Positions 26,237 to 38,910 of a stretch of DNA of 64,000 nucleotides are shown piece by piece; within the stretch, counting starts at the first letter, position 1; every line of letters starts with the position of its first letter. The stretch is from Amphritea opalescens (GTDB lineage: Bacteria; Pseudomonadota; Gammaproteobacteria; Pseudomonadales; Balneatricaceae), in NCBI RefSeq assembly GCF_003957515.1, contig NZ_RQXW01000003.1, forward strand, positions 1-64,000, read 5' to 3'. Made by a program: the position numbers and the translations under genes. A model generated the notes under the pieces. The model made no database searches and was not told the origin of the DNA. It saw nothing but the letters and a program-made list of their open reading frames with translations.

Positions 26237-26882
26237 TATCCGGCTGATATAGCGAGACGGGCTCGCCATGATTATAACCATAGGTGACCGCAACCACCCG
26301 ACAACCCGCCGCTTGCGCGGCTTTAATATCACTGCGTGAATCGCCCACCATCAGCGTTTGCTCCACAGCAACACCGATTTTTTCCATCGCATAACGTAAC
26401 GGAAGAGGATGTGGTTTTTTCTCCGCCAAACTATCGCCGCCGAGGATCACTGAAAAATACTGGCGAAGATCAAACTCATCCATCAGCGTCTGGGTAAAAC
26501 TCATCGGTTTATTCGTCACTAACCCCATCATAACCTGACGCGCTTGCAAAGCATTGAGAAAGTCTCTCACGCCCGAATAGAGCCGACTTTGCTCCGCACA
26601 ACAGAGGCCATAATGGTGTAAGAACAACTCAAACGCCCGATCAAACAGTGCGCTATCGTCCTCAGCAGCACCGCTATAGGCAAGCGCCCGTTTGACCAAC
26701 ATCTGTGCACCATTACCCACCCAGTTGCGTACCTGAGTTTCGCCGACTATTGGTCGATCCAGCGCGGCAAGCATCCGATCAATCGCCAAGGTTAGATCAG
26801 GAACGCTGTCCAACAGGGTACCATCTAGATCAAACAGTACTAATTGAGGGTACTCACCGTCATAAAGAGAGGTTAATAACAT
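26202..26882 (-). CDS. gph: Phosphoglycolate phosphatase
   Basis: HAD-superfamily phosphatase, 226 aa, that removes 2-phosphoglycolate formed during repair of oxidised DNA ends. HAD motif I is LVLFDLDGTLLDSVPDL, motif II VMMGLVTNKP, motif III in KKPHPLPL, and motif IV MVGDSRSDIKAAQAAG. The cap domain is alpha-helical (residues 20-90). It is 49 nt downstream of rpe on the same strand. The rpe-gph pair is conserved in gammaproteobacteria. Confidence 0.92.
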   Translation of the reverse strand: MLLTSLYDGEYPQLVLFDLDGTLLDSVPDLTLAIDRMLAALDRPIVGETQVRNWVGNGAQMLVKRALAYSGAAEDDSALFDRAFELFLHHYGLCCAEQSRLYSGVRDFLNALQARQVMMGLVTNKPMSFTQTLMDEFDLRQYFSVILGGDSLAEKKPHPLPLRYAMEKIGVAVEQTLMVGDSRSDIKAAQAAGCRVVAVTYGYNHGEPVSLYQPDIIVDDLMQLTR

Positions 26883-26931
26883 AGCAGTGAGTCGATCCTA
26901 TTCATCAGCTAATCATGATTTCGGGAAGAGG

Positions 26932-27600
26932 TTATACTTGCGCTAATTCAGCCCGCATCTTATCGATGGTGGCTTTATAGTCGTCGGTATTAAAAATGGC
27001 TGAACCCGCCACAAAGGTATCCGCTCCAGCCGCGGCAATTGCGCCTATATTGGCAATACCAACGCCGCCATCCACTTCGAGGCGAATATCGTAGCCACTT
27101 TGTTCAATAATCGCACGGGCCTGTTTTAGCTTATTCAACGTACCCGGAATAAACTTCTGACCGCCAAATCCAGGGTTAACCGACATCAGCAGAATCATAT
27201 CCACTTTATCGAGCACATAGTCTAGATAGCTCAGTGGAGTCGCTGGATTAAACACCAAGCCTGATTTACAACCACCATCACGAATCATCTGCAACGAACG
27301 ATCAATATGTTCAGAGCCTTCTGGGTGAAAGGTAATAATACTGGCGCCGGCATCGATAAAGTCGCCGATCAGCCGATCAACGGGTTTCACCATCAAATGT
27401 ACATCGATAGGGGCTTCAATACCGTGCTTACGTAGCGCCTTACACACCATCGGACCAATCGTTAGGTTTGGCACATAATGATTATCCATCACATCAAAGT
27501 GGACATAATCAGCCCCCGCAGCAAGCACATTTTCAACCTCTTCACCCAAGCGGGCAAAGTCTGCAGACAGAATGGATGGAGCAATCTTATAATCAGCCAT
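26932..27600 (-). CDS. rpe: Ribulose-phosphate 3-epimerase
   Basis: Interconverts ribulose 5-phosphate and xylulose 5-phosphate in the pentose phosphate pathway. 222 aa, TIM barrel with [15 protein letters not shown], the metal-site [42 protein letters not shown] and LEVDGGVG. Length and motifs are standard. It is the first gene of rpe-gph and is divergent from a DUF3530 gene. Confidence 0.97.
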   Translation of the reverse strand: MADYKIAPSILSADFARLGEEVENVLAAGADYVHFDVMDNHYVPNLTIGPMVCKALRKHGIEAPIDVHLMVKPVDRLIGDFIDAGASIITFHPEGSEHIDRSLQMIRDGGCKSGLVFNPATPLSYLDYVLDKVDMILLMSVNPGFGGQKFIPGTLNKLKQARAIIEQSGYDIRLEVDGGVGIANIGAIAAAGADTFVAGSAIFNTDDYKATIDKMRAELAQV

Positions 27601-27714
27601 GAACGACTCTCGGAAAGTAAAAGGTAGAGGATTGGGCTATTGTACTTCGCACGCATCGAAACTCAACCAGCTTTCGCTCTTGCTAATATCGTGCAGCTCT
27701 TTAATAATCGAAGC

Positions 27715-28770
27715 ATGAAACTTAAACCCCTGTTTTTCACACTATTTTTAGTCATTAGCACCCTATCATCGGCGGCAGAGACCGATAATGCCAATGATAC
27801 CGAGGCCAACTCAGCCGACAGCAGCACAACGGAGGCAACCACCGCTAGCCGAGTCATGCCTGATCCCGCACGACAGCAGCAAGCAGATCTAGCGCAAGCA
27901 CAAAACGCTGAAACCGATGTCGTCTGGTTAGAACTCAACGATCAGAAACAACTGGCGCTGCTACAACGGGCGACCACAGCAACGCCAACCGGTCATGTGA
28001 TTATGTTCACGGCACCCAGTACTGGGGCAGATTGGCCCGACCTCGTGCATCCGCTTCGCACACAGCTAACAGAATATGGCTGGAACACGCTAAGCCTATC
28101 ACTGCCACGTCCACCCGCTGCAGCCATCCCTAAACGTACCCTTCCCAACCTGCAGAACAGCAACCAGCTTCAGAGTCCTAGCGACAACGAAACCGCCGAT
28201 GCCGATCAAACCTCGACTGAAACCGCCGACGCAGCTTCAGTAACTCCCGATGCAGCGGAGACGCCTTCAGCGAATGACCCGATGGTTGAATATACCCAGC
28301 AAATAGTCACACTGGGTGACCTCGCCGCCAGTCGTCTGGCCGAGCTACCTGGAGATATCACTATTATTCTCGGTATTGGCGAAGGAGCCGTCTGGGCAAT
28401 GCACTACTTCAGTCAGGATGAAACCCAAGAAAATCGGTTTCTGGTATTGCTCGATCCCATGCCCGTTACGGATGACAAGGCGCCTTCGCTACTGACAATG
28501 ATTAAAAACAGCCAGTCGCCGATACTGGACCTCTGGTTTAACGACAACCGTTATCAGCAACAACAGGCGAAATTGCGTATGCATACTGCGCTCAGGAGTG
28601 GTAACGAGGGCTATCAGCAGTTTCGTCTAAACCAGCGGGCCAATGCTTCCAAAAAAGAGCCCCTGTGGCTGACGCGGCAACTCAGAGGCATTCTTAAGAA
28701 TCACCTACAGACATCTCAGCCGCCGGACACAACAACCGCTAATCAAGCCGAACTTACACCCGGCAGCTAA
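27715..28770 (+). CDS. DUF3530-family secreted protein (alpha/beta-hydrolase-like)
   Basis: A 351-aa exported protein. ATG 27715 yields a signal peptide (MKLKPLFFTLFLVISTLSSA) and is preferred over a TTG-started extension upstream. An acidic, Thr/Ala-rich linker (about 22-45) precedes RVMPDPARQQQADLAQAQ, and a second low-complexity Asp/Thr/Ala insert lies near 155-200. Hydrolase-like features are HVIMFTAPSTGADWPDLVHPLRTQLTEYGWNTLSLSLP and IILGIGEGAVWAMHYF, where the usual GxSxG reads GIGEGAV: the nucleophile serine is missing. The role is unknown; it is probably periplasmic. A DUF3530 gene occurs in this position in pseudomonads. Confidence 0.72.
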   Translation: MKLKPLFFTLFLVISTLSSAAETDNANDTEANSADSSTTEATTASRVMPDPARQQQADLAQAQNAETDVVWLELNDQKQLALLQRATTATPTGHVIMFTAPSTGADWPDLVHPLRTQLTEYGWNTLSLSLPRPPAAAIPKRTLPNLQNSNQLQSPSDNETADADQTSTETADAASVTPDAAETPSANDPMVEYTQQIVTLGDLAASRLAELPGDITIILGIGEGAVWAMHYFSQDETQENRFLVLLDPMPVTDDKAPSLLTMIKNSQSPILDLWFNDNRYQQQQAKLRMHTALRSGNEGYQQFRLNQRANASKKEPLWLTRQLRGILKNHLQTSQPPDTTTANQAELTPGS

Positions 28771-28781
28771 ACTCATTGGCC

Positions 28782-31367
<2,586 letters not shown>

Positions 31368-31499
31368 ATCGATCAATCCCCTAGCCTTGTTATAGCTGAA
31401 TGTTTTATCATGCCATGCTCAATGGGCTATGTTACTCGAATCAAGGTTTAGCGATAAGAGAAAAGACACTTTTTCTGCGCTTCCTAATGGACAATCTGA

Positions 31500-34265
31500 A
31501 TGCCGTTCTCAAGACGTTCTTCCTACACACTGACACTGGCGATTATTGCTGCAGCGCCAACAGCACTCATGGGTGCAGAAACGGATACCAATATCCGTGA
31601 CGCCCTATGGACCTGCACCATGGAAAATGGCCAAAGCTGGCAATGCGATCACCCCGAAAGGGAGGATGTTCTGCCACCAGCCGTTGACCCTGCGGCACCG
31701 ACCGTCGCCGCCGAAAGCACCGAGGTCGACGTCGCGCCTGTCGTGACTCAAGTAAACAGAGCAAAACCACAGGTTAATGGTGCTTGGCTCTGCGAGGCGA
31801 GCGCTACCGGCGGTTGGGCATGTGCAGGCAATGAGCCAAACTCCCCTGTCGCTACAAGTAAGCCGAGTACCGCCGCAGTCGCAAATACCGTAGCGACTTC
31901 AGATACAATTACAGCGTCACCAAAGATCTCTGCGCCTGTCGTAAATCCACCAAAAACGACAGCCGCACTCACAGAATCCCTAGCGACAACCGTCACAGTA
32001 ACGTCAAAGGTCTCAACACCTGTTGTTCGTCAACCAAATAAAACAGCGAAGCAACAACGCCTAGAGGCTCTGAAAGAGCAAGCCGATCTAAGCGATACCC
32101 GTTATGCCAGCCAAGATTGGTATCCCATTACAGGGGCCTCAAGAGCATGTTTTGGTGTCTACATCGAGCCTGACGATGAGATCGCTGCGAATGATAACGA
32201 AAATCTCACCGTTGATGCCGACAGTTCCAAAACCGAACTTGGTGGGCTCACACAGCTAGAAGGCAATGTAGAGCTACGGCAACAGGGGCATTTTTTACGC
32301 AGTAATTCTGCAGAGGTTGATCAGGTTTCAAATCAGATCACCATGACCGGTGATATCCGTTACCGTGAGCCAGGCTTGTTACTTCGCGGCGCTCAGGCGC
32401 AAACCAACGCCCTTACCGGTGAAACAGTCATCAGTGATGCTGACTATATTGTTCACGAGCAATCATTGCGCGGCGAAGCTAAGCGCATTATTCGACTACA
32501 AGACAACCGGATACGGATGGAGAAGAGCAGCTATACCACCTGCTCACCCTCAGATGAAAGTTGGCAAATCTCGTCTGACTCTCTAGTCCTCGACCCCAAT
32601 AAGGGTTTTGGTACCGCACGCCACGCCACATTAGAAGTGGCTGGGACACCGGTATTTTATTTTCCCTATCTCGAATTTCCAATCGACGACCTACGTCACT
32701 CAGGCTTTTTATTCCCTTCGTTCGGTTACTCCAACGACGATGGACTCGAGATAGCAACCCCTTACTACTTTAATCTAGCACCCGATTATGATGATACGCT
32801 AACACCTAAGATCTACACCGAACGGGGCTTATTGCTGGAAAATGAGTTTCGCCATATGAACAGCTATGGCCAGCAAGCGCTCAGCACCGGGCTGATGTTT
32901 GACGATAATGAGGCAGACCGTGATCGCTGGTTAGTCGGTATTGATCATACGGGTTACAAAGGCGCTTGGAGTAGTCAGATAGACTTTAATGCCGTCAGTG
33001 ATGATGACTACTTCGATGACCTAGGTTCAAGTTTAGAGGTAGATCGTTCCAATCACCTGAACCGGTTAGCAGAGGCCACTTATAGCCAACAAAACTGGGA
33101 AGCTACTCTTCGAGCACACAGCTATCAGACTATCAACGATAGTGACTCCCCGTATCAAAAAATGCCACAGTTACAAGTTAAGGGCAGCTATAGTTATGAT
33201 TTGGGCCAAGAAGTGGTGCTCAGTTATTTGACCGACGCGACCCAGTTTGATCGAGATATCGAAGATCTTACCGGTATCGATCGAGTCACCGGCACCCGCT
33301 TCCACGTTCAACCCTCGATTAGTGTACCGATGATCTCATCTTGGGGTTATTTAACGCCGAAACTGAGCTACTGGTTAAGTCAATATGAACTAGAAGATCA
33401 AATCGCTGGCGAAGATGACAGCATCAGTCGTGCCACCGGGGTCTTCAGCATTGACTCAGGGCTTTTGTTTGAACGTCAAGCTGGCGACTATACCCAAACA
33501 CTGGAACCTCGCTTATTTGCCCTCTACAGTGAGAAAGAGGATCAACAAGGTATTCCTGACTTCGATACCGCCGAAGCTGACTTCAGCTATGAAGGTCTCT
33601 TCAGAGAGAACCGCTTTACCGGCCTCGATAAAGTTAGTGATAACCAACAGATTACCGCGGGTATCGGCTCGGGCTTTTATCGCGAGGATGGTAGTGAAAT
33701 GGCACACGTAGGCCTTGCGCAAGCTTACTATTTTGCCGACCGCACCGTGCAACTTAATGGCGATACCAGTGTCGATACTGAGGAGCAATCCAACTTTGCC
33801 GCCGAAGTTTACTGGAATCCTTATTCAAAACTTCGCTTTTCAATGGATACCGAACTGGACAGGAACGATCTAAGCCCATTAGAGAGCAACTTCAAAGTAC
33901 GCTACACTCCGGCGATCAATAAAGTGATCAACCTCAGCTATCGTTATCGGGAAGATGTGCGCGATCAGGTTGAAATGTCATTTATTTGGCCACTCTCACC
34001 CGAGTGGACCGCCATGGTACGCTGGCAAGAAGATATGGAAAACTCACAAACGCCCGAAGCATTGCTCGGCCTAGAGTACGCCAACTGTTGTTGGAAAGTT
34101 CGGGTTGCTGCACGCCAATGGATAGAGGATGATAGCGATGGTCAGGAAGATACCGCCCTGTTTCTGCAATTTATCCTGAAAGGATTAGGTGCAATTGGTA
34201 ACGGCAGTAATGCGTTACAAGATATTGTTGGCTTTCAAGAACGTGAAGAGAATGATGACTACTAA
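31500..34265 (+). CDS. lptD: LPS-assembly protein LptD
   Basis: Outer-membrane beta-barrel that, with LptE, inserts LPS in the outer leaflet. 921 aa: signal peptide (YTLTLAIIAAAPTALMGA), a long N-terminal extension (about 30-220) rich in Thr/Val/Pro with two W-x-C...W-x-C motifs (WTCTMENGQSWQC, WLCEASATGGWAC), a jellyroll (about 235-350: LEGNVELRQQGHFLRSNSAEVD), then the barrel with FYFPYLEFPIDDLRHSGFLFPSFGYS and the C-terminal YANCCWKVRVAARQW cysteine pair used for disulfides. The extension makes it longer than E. coli LptD (784 aa). It overlaps surA by a few codons. Confidence 0.95.
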   Translation: MPFSRRSSYTLTLAIIAAAPTALMGAETDTNIRDALWTCTMENGQSWQCDHPEREDVLPPAVDPAAPTVAAESTEVDVAPVVTQVNRAKPQVNGAWLCEASATGGWACAGNEPNSPVATSKPSTAAVANTVATSDTITASPKISAPVVNPPKTTAALTESLATTVTVTSKVSTPVVRQPNKTAKQQRLEALKEQADLSDTRYASQDWYPITGASRACFGVYIEPDDEIAANDNENLTVDADSSKTELGGLTQLEGNVELRQQGHFLRSNSAEVDQVSNQITMTGDIRYREPGLLLRGAQAQTNALTGETVISDADYIVHEQSLRGEAKRIIRLQDNRIRMEKSSYTTCSPSDESWQISSDSLVLDPNKGFGTARHATLEVAGTPVFYFPYLEFPIDDLRHSGFLFPSFGYSNDDGLEIATPYYFNLAPDYDDTLTPKIYTERGLLLENEFRHMNSYGQQALSTGLMFDDNEADRDRWLVGIDHTGYKGAWSSQIDFNAVSDDDYFDDLGSSLEVDRSNHLNRLAEATYSQQNWEATLRAHSYQTINDSDSPYQKMPQLQVKGSYSYDLGQEVVLSYLTDATQFDRDIEDLTGIDRVTGTRFHVQPSISVPMISSWGYLTPKLSYWLSQYELEDQIAGEDDSISRATGVFSIDSGLLFERQAGDYTQTLEPRLFALYSEKEDQQGIPDFDTAEADFSYEGLFRENRFTGLDKVSDNQQITAGIGSGFYREDGSEMAHVGLAQAYYFADRTVQLNGDTSVDTEEQSNFAAEVYWNPYSKLRFSMDTELDRNDLSPLESNFKVRYTPAINKVINLSYRYREDVRDQVEMSFIWPLSPEWTAMVRWQEDMENSQTPEALLGLEYANCCWKVRVAARQWIEDDSDGQEDTALFLQFILKGLGAIGNGSNALQDIVGFQEREENDDY

Positions 34266-35547
34266 GCTCATAAAAAAATTAAAGCCATCACTGGCTGCCC
34301 TATTTTTAGGCCTCAGCGTCTCGGCCAGCGCCGCAGATATCCCACTCGACCGAATTGTCGCGATTGTTAACGACGATATCGTTCTACAGAGCGAACTGAG
34401 CGAACGGGAGGCGATCATTAAAAGCCGCCTCAACGCACAGGGGCGTGGCCTGCCGGACGAACAAACCCTACAGAACCAAGTACTAGACCGCCTCATACTG
34501 GATAATATCCAGTTGCAGCTCGGTAAAGAGCGCGGTATCCGTATCAGTGATAGCGAACTGAATGCCTCGATCGAACGTATCGCCGCCAGCTCAAAGCTGA
34601 CACTGGATCAATTCCGCCAAGCACTGATCGCCGAAGGGCAGGATTACGCTCAGGTACGTCAACAAATTCGCAATGAGATGCTCATTCAGCGCATTCAGCA
34701 ACGTATCGTCAACAGCCGTATCAATGTCTCCCAGCAGGAGATTGATAATTTCCTGAGCTCCCATCAAGGTGAACAGGCGAACACCGAAAGCTACAATATC
34801 TCGCAAATACTGATCGCCGTGCCACTGCAAGCTACCTCAAAAATGCTGCAAGCGGCGCAGAAGCAAGCCGACAGCATCTCTGCACAGTTAAAAGCGGGTG
34901 CCGATTTTGCTGAAACCGCGATCGCCCAATCTAAAGGTCCTAACGCCCTAAAAGGCGGTGAAATTGGCTGGCGCAAACTGAATGAGCTACCTGAAGAGTT
35001 CGCGACTGTGATCAAAAAACTCAAACAGGGTGAGTTTAGCGCACCACTTCGTAGCCCCAGCGGTTTCCATATATTAAAGGTCAACGACAAACAGGGCGGC
35101 AACGTTCAACTGGTCGACCAGGTTAAGGTGCGTCATATTCTCCTCAGCCCGAATGAGATCCGTTCTGCCGCCCAAACCCGCCGTGAGATCGACGCTATCT
35201 ACCAGAAACTGCAACAGGGCGTTCCGTTCGAAGAACTGGCTAAGCAGCTCAGTGATGACCCCGCTAGTGGCTCATTAGGCGGCGACCTTGGTTGGGCTCA
35301 ACCTGGCCAGATGGTGCCTGAATTCGAAGAAGTGATGTTCGATACCCAGAAGGGTGAGATCAGCGCGCCATTCGAATCACGTTTTGGCTGGCACATTCTC
35401 AAGGTAGAGGATCGTCGACAGCAGGACATGAGCGAAGAGATGAAAACCAATCAGGCTCGGGCGACCATCCGTCAGCGTAAGTTCAACGAAGAACTGCAAA
35501 ACTGGCTGCGTGAAATCCGTTCTCAGGCCTATATCGAGCTTAAATAA
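34252..35547 (+). CDS. surA: Periplasmic chaperone/peptidyl-prolyl isomerase SurA
   Basis: Escorts outer-membrane proteins, including LptD, to the BAM complex. 431 aa: signal peptide ([15 protein letters not shown], mature [22 protein letters not shown]), SurA N-domain, then two parvulin PPIC domains (about 175-275, [12 protein letters not shown]...GFHILKVND; and 285-385, [10 protein letters not shown]...GWHILKVED) and a C-terminal helix. Two adjacent ATGs (34252, 34255) both lie inside the lptD 3' end, so the genes are translationally linked. The partner genes fit function. Confidence 0.96.
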   Translation: MMTTKLIKKLKPSLAALFLGLSVSASAADIPLDRIVAIVNDDIVLQSELSEREAIIKSRLNAQGRGLPDEQTLQNQVLDRLILDNIQLQLGKERGIRISDSELNASIERIAASSKLTLDQFRQALIAEGQDYAQVRQQIRNEMLIQRIQQRIVNSRINVSQQEIDNFLSSHQGEQANTESYNISQILIAVPLQATSKMLQAAQKQADSISAQLKAGADFAETAIAQSKGPNALKGGEIGWRKLNELPEEFATVIKKLKQGEFSAPLRSPSGFHILKVNDKQGGNVQLVDQVKVRHILLSPNEIRSAAQTRREIDAIYQKLQQGVPFEELAKQLSDDPASGSLGGDLGWAQPGQMVPEFEEVMFDTQKGEISAPFESRFGWHILKVEDRRQQDMSEEMKTNQARATIRQRKFNEELQNWLREIRSQAYIELK

Positions 35548-35552
35548 AACCG

Positions 35553-36557
35553 ATGCAAACCTATAGACTGGCCCTCACACCGGGCGAACCTGCCGGCATT
35601 GGGCCGGATCTATGTATTCAGATCGCCCAGCAGGGGCATAACCACCAATTAGTGGTGATTGCCGATCCACTGATGCTGCAGGCACGGGCTCGACAGCTTA
35701 ATCTGCCGATCACTCTGCTGCCCTATGATGCCGCTGCACCGGTGATTCCGACAGCACCCGGCACCTTATGGATCGAACCGATCAGCTTAGTCAAAACAAC
35801 GGTCGCCGGGCAACTTAATCCGGCGAATGCCCGTTATATTTTAGACACCCTGACCCGTGCCACTCGAGGCTGCCAAAGCGGAGAATTTGCCGCGCTGGTC
35901 ACCGCTCCTGTCCACAAAGGGATCATCAATGACGCCGGCATCCCTTTTAGTGGCCATACCGAGTTTCTAGAACAACTGACAGACACCCCAAAAGTAGTCA
36001 TGATGCTCGCGACCGAAGGGTTACGGGTCGCCTTGGCAACCACGCATCTGCCGTTATCAGAGGTACCGGCGGCCATCACTCAGCCACTATTGGAACAGGT
36101 TCTCGAGGTGTTACAGCGGGATCTGCAACAAAGCTTTGGCTTAGATAACCCTAGAATTCTGATTGCCGGACTCAACCCCCATGCGGGTGAAGGTGGCCAC
36201 ATGGGACGGGAAGAGATCGACGTCATTCAGCCGGTTATCGATCGCCTGAGAGACAAAGGTTATAACCTGAGTGATCCACTGCCTGCCGATACACTGTTTA
36301 CCGATAAACTGCTGAATACCGCCGATGCGGTGCTAGCGATGTATCACGATCAAGGGCTACCCGTCTTGAAATACAAAGGCTTTGGCCGCGCGGTTAATAT
36401 CACCTTAGGAATGCCGATTATCCGCACCTCGGTTGATCATGGCACCGCGTTAGACCTCGCCGGCACCGGCAAAGCCGATTACGGCAGTCTGCTAACCGCC
36501 ATCAATTACGCTGCCGAGATGGCAGCCAACCGTCATACCGGAACAGTGAATGAGTAA
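35553..36557 (+). CDS. pdxA: 4-hydroxythreonine-4-phosphate dehydrogenase
   Basis: Oxidises 4-phosphohydroxy-L-threonine in the DXP-dependent pyridoxal phosphate pathway. 334 aa, with [38 protein letters not shown] (metal His), [15 protein letters not shown] and [44 protein letters not shown]. Length is standard. It starts 5 nt after surA and overlaps rsmA by 8 nt, the usual order of this operon. Confidence 0.97.
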   Translation: MQTYRLALTPGEPAGIGPDLCIQIAQQGHNHQLVVIADPLMLQARARQLNLPITLLPYDAAAPVIPTAPGTLWIEPISLVKTTVAGQLNPANARYILDTLTRATRGCQSGEFAALVTAPVHKGIINDAGIPFSGHTEFLEQLTDTPKVVMMLATEGLRVALATTHLPLSEVPAAITQPLLEQVLEVLQRDLQQSFGLDNPRILIAGLNPHAGEGGHMGREEIDVIQPVIDRLRDKGYNLSDPLPADTLFTDKLLNTADAVLAMYHDQGLPVLKYKGFGRAVNITLGMPIIRTSVDHGTALDLAGTGKADYGSLLTAINYAAEMAANRHTGTVNE

Positions 36558-37374
36558 TAAGCCTGCAGGTCATAAAGCACGTAAGCGTTTTGGCCAAAAC
36601 TTTCTTCAGGATCAAGGCGTTATTCGCCGCATTATCCGAGCCATCGCGCCCAGCGAAACAGAACACCTGATTGAGATAGGCCCAGGCCTCGGTGCTATCA
36701 CTGAAGAACTGCTGGATCTGTGCCAACGTCTTGATGTCGTAGAGCTCGACCGCGACCTGATTCCGATCCTGCGGACTAAGTTTTTCAGCTATGCGGATAA
36801 ATTCACCATCCACGAAGGCGACGCCCTGAAGTTCGATTTCAGTACATTGCAACTGCAGGATGAGCAATTACGCGTGGTCGGCAACCTGCCTTATAATATT
36901 TCCACCCCGCTTATTTTCCACCTGCTCACCTTTGCTGATCAAATCGAAGATATGCACTTTATGCTGCAAAAAGAGGTGGTAGATCGACTGGCGGCCAAAC
37001 CCGGCGATAGCGCCTATGGTCGACTCGGCATCATGGCACAATATTACTGTCAGATAGAACCGCTGTTTCTTGTGCCACCCCATGCATTCGATCCTGCCCC
37101 CAAGGTGGATTCAGCGATCGTACGCTTGGTTCCCTATAAAGAGCTTCCCCATCAAGCGCAGGATATCAGCAAACTAGAGATCGTCGTCCGTACCGCTTTT
37201 GGGCAGCGCAGAAAAACCCTGCGTAATAATCTCAAACCCTTACTGTCGGTCGATGAGATTGCCGCACTCGGTATCGACCCTGGCCTGCGCCCCGAACGAC
37301 TGGCCTTGACCGACTTTATCCGGATAAGCGATTATCTGAGCAGCCAAAAATCACCCGATAACGAAACCCTATGA
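36550..37374 (+). CDS. rsmA: 16S rRNA dimethyladenosine transferase
   Basis: RsmA (KsgA) dimethylates two adjacent adenosines in the 3' hairpin of 16S rRNA. 274 aa: [17 protein letters not shown] motif [30 protein letters not shown], and the catalytic [15 protein letters not shown]. The C-terminal domain has [17 protein letters not shown]. It starts within pdxA, and its stop overlaps the apaG start as ATGA. Confidence 0.97.
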   Translation: MSNKPAGHKARKRFGQNFLQDQGVIRRIIRAIAPSETEHLIEIGPGLGAITEELLDLCQRLDVVELDRDLIPILRTKFFSYADKFTIHEGDALKFDFSTLQLQDEQLRVVGNLPYNISTPLIFHLLTFADQIEDMHFMLQKEVVDRLAAKPGDSAYGRLGIMAQYYCQIEPLFLVPPHAFDPAPKVDSAIVRLVPYKELPHQAQDISKLEIVVRTAFGQRRKTLRNNLKPLLSVDEIAALGIDPGLRPERLALTDFIRISDYLSSQKSPDNETL

Positions 37375-37757
37375 TCTACTCAGACACGTCTCATAACATC
37401 GATATCAACGTCAAAACCGCTTATCTGCCGGAACAATCCGATCCAGAAAAGAAGCGCTTTGTCTTTTCCTACCACATCACCATCACCAACCTTGAGCCGC
37501 AACCGGTACAACTGTTGCGCCGCCGCTGGTTAATTGTGGATGGTGATGAGCAGGTTCAGGAAGTCGAAGGCGAAGGCGTTATCGGTGAACAGCCAATTAT
37601 CGAACCACAAGATAGTTACAGCTATACCAGCGGCACTGTGCTGGCAACTCGGGTAGGCAGTATGCAAGGGCACTACCAGATGAAGACCCATGACGGCGAA
37701 ACCTTCAATGCCGACATCGAACCCTTCACCCTCGCCTTACCGAACGCACTGCACTAA
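37371..37757 (+). CDS. apaG: ApaG (Co2+/Mg2+ efflux-associated protein)
   Basis: 128-aa fibronectin-III-like protein with the family motifs VFSYHITITNLEPQPVQLLRRRWLIVDGDEQVQEVEGEGVIGEQPIIEPQDSYSYTSGTVL. Mutants in other species have a Co2+-resistance phenotype, but the biochemical role is still unclear. It is tightly coupled to rsmA and followed 9 nt later by apaH. Confidence 0.95.
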   Translation: MIYSDTSHNIDINVKTAYLPEQSDPEKKRFVFSYHITITNLEPQPVQLLRRRWLIVDGDEQVQEVEGEGVIGEQPIIEPQDSYSYTSGTVLATRVGSMQGHYQMKTHDGETFNADIEPFTLALPNALH

Positions 37758-37766
37758 GGAACCCAG

Positions 37767-38588
37767 ATGGCCACCTACGCAATCGGTGATATTCAGGGCT
37801 GCTATGATGAGCTACAGGCTCTGCTGCAGCATATCAACTTTAGCGATAACGACCGGCTTTGGTTGGCGGGAGATCTCGTCAATCGCGGCCCAAAATCACT
37901 GGAAACCCTACGCTTTCTGTATCGTATCCGCGACCGAGTAGTGGTCACACTGGGTAATCACGATCTCCACCTGCTGGCAGTCTATAGTGGTGCGATCAAA
38001 AGCAAACGATCAGATACCTTTGAGAACCTGTTACAGGCTCCTGATGCCGAGGAGCTGATGCAGTGGTTACGCTCACAGCCCCTTCTGGCAACCGATAACG
38101 AACTCGGCTTCACCATGGTGCATGCGGGTATTCCACCCCAATGGTCACTAAAAAAAGCCCATAAACGGGCTCGGGAAGTTGAAACCATTCTACAAAGCAC
38201 TCTCGCCACTGAATTTTTCAAGCGAATGTATGGCAATCAGCCCAACTGCTGGTCTCCAGATTTAGAAGGCTTCGATCGCCTGCGAACTATCACCAATTAC
38301 TTTACCCGCATGCGTTTTTGCGATGCTAGCGGGCATATGGAATTTTCTGCCAAGGGCTCACTGTCGAGCCAACCGACCGGCTTCTTACCCTGGTTCAGCC
38401 ATGAGGGCAAGGTGTTGAAAAAAAGCCGCATCGTCTTTGGCCACTGGGCTGCGTTGGAAGGCAAGGCCGATCGAGCGAACGTTTATGCATTAGATACCGG
38501 CTGTGTTTGGGGTGGCAAACTCACCGCCCTACGACTCGAAGACCAACAGCTGTTTTCTGTTAATAGTAAAATGAGGTACGGTAACTGA
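37767..38588 (+). CDS. apaH: Bis(5'-nucleosyl)-tetraphosphatase, symmetrical
   Basis: Splits Ap4A into two ADP and also removes Np4 caps from RNA. 273-aa PPP-family metallophosphatase with signature blocks YAIGDIQGCYDELQ, WLAGDLVNRGPKSLETLRF, VTLGNHDLHLLAV and VHAGIPPQW. FGHWAALEGKA is near the C terminus. Its stop overlaps the glpE ATG by one base (TGATG). Confidence 0.96.
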   Translation: MATYAIGDIQGCYDELQALLQHINFSDNDRLWLAGDLVNRGPKSLETLRFLYRIRDRVVVTLGNHDLHLLAVYSGAIKSKRSDTFENLLQAPDAEELMQWLRSQPLLATDNELGFTMVHAGIPPQWSLKKAHKRAREVETILQSTLATEFFKRMYGNQPNCWSPDLEGFDRLRTITNYFTRMRFCDASGHMEFSAKGSLSSQPTGFLPWFSHEGKVLKKSRIVFGHWAALEGKADRANVYALDTGCVWGGKLTALRLEDQQLFSVNSKMRYGN

Positions 38589-38908
38589 TGGACACCTTTG
38601 AATGTATCGATATCCCCCGCGCGGAAACACTTATCGCTGAGGGCGCAGTCGTTGTTGATATTCGCGATCCACAAAGTTATCAACAGAAGCATATTAAAAA
38701 CGCGATTCACCTCAACAATGAAACCCTACATGATTTCATACAGTCCGCGGATATGGACGACCCGGTGATTGTTTGTTGTTACCACGGTTTCAGCAGTCAA
38801 TCCGCCGCTGGTTTTTTACTGCAACAGGGCTTTGATCAGGTGTACAGCCTCGATGGTGGATTTGAGCTTTGGCAGGCAAGTCGCCCCGACCTATGCGATA
38901 AAAGCTAA
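38588..38908 (+). CDS. glpE: Single-domain rhodanese GlpE
   Basis: Thiosulfate:cyanide sulfurtransferase, 106 aa. The active-site loop is CCYHGFSS, matching the GlpE C-Y-H-G-x-S-S pattern, with VVDIRDPQSYQQKHI at the front of the fold and YSLDGGFELW at the end. It sits between apaH and cca, one nucleotide overlap with apaH and 2 nt from cca. In pseudomonads glpE is also next to apaH rather than in a glp operon. Confidence 0.92.
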   Translation: MDTFECIDIPRAETLIAEGAVVVDIRDPQSYQQKHIKNAIHLNNETLHDFIQSADMDDPVIVCCYHGFSSQSAAGFLLQQGFDQVYSLDGGFELWQASRPDLCDKS

Positions 38909-38910
38909 CG

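Noticed and set aside
34189-34251. Upstream extension of SurA inside lptD
   Set aside because: Residues before the ATG at 34252 disrupt the signal peptide and have no ribosome binding site.
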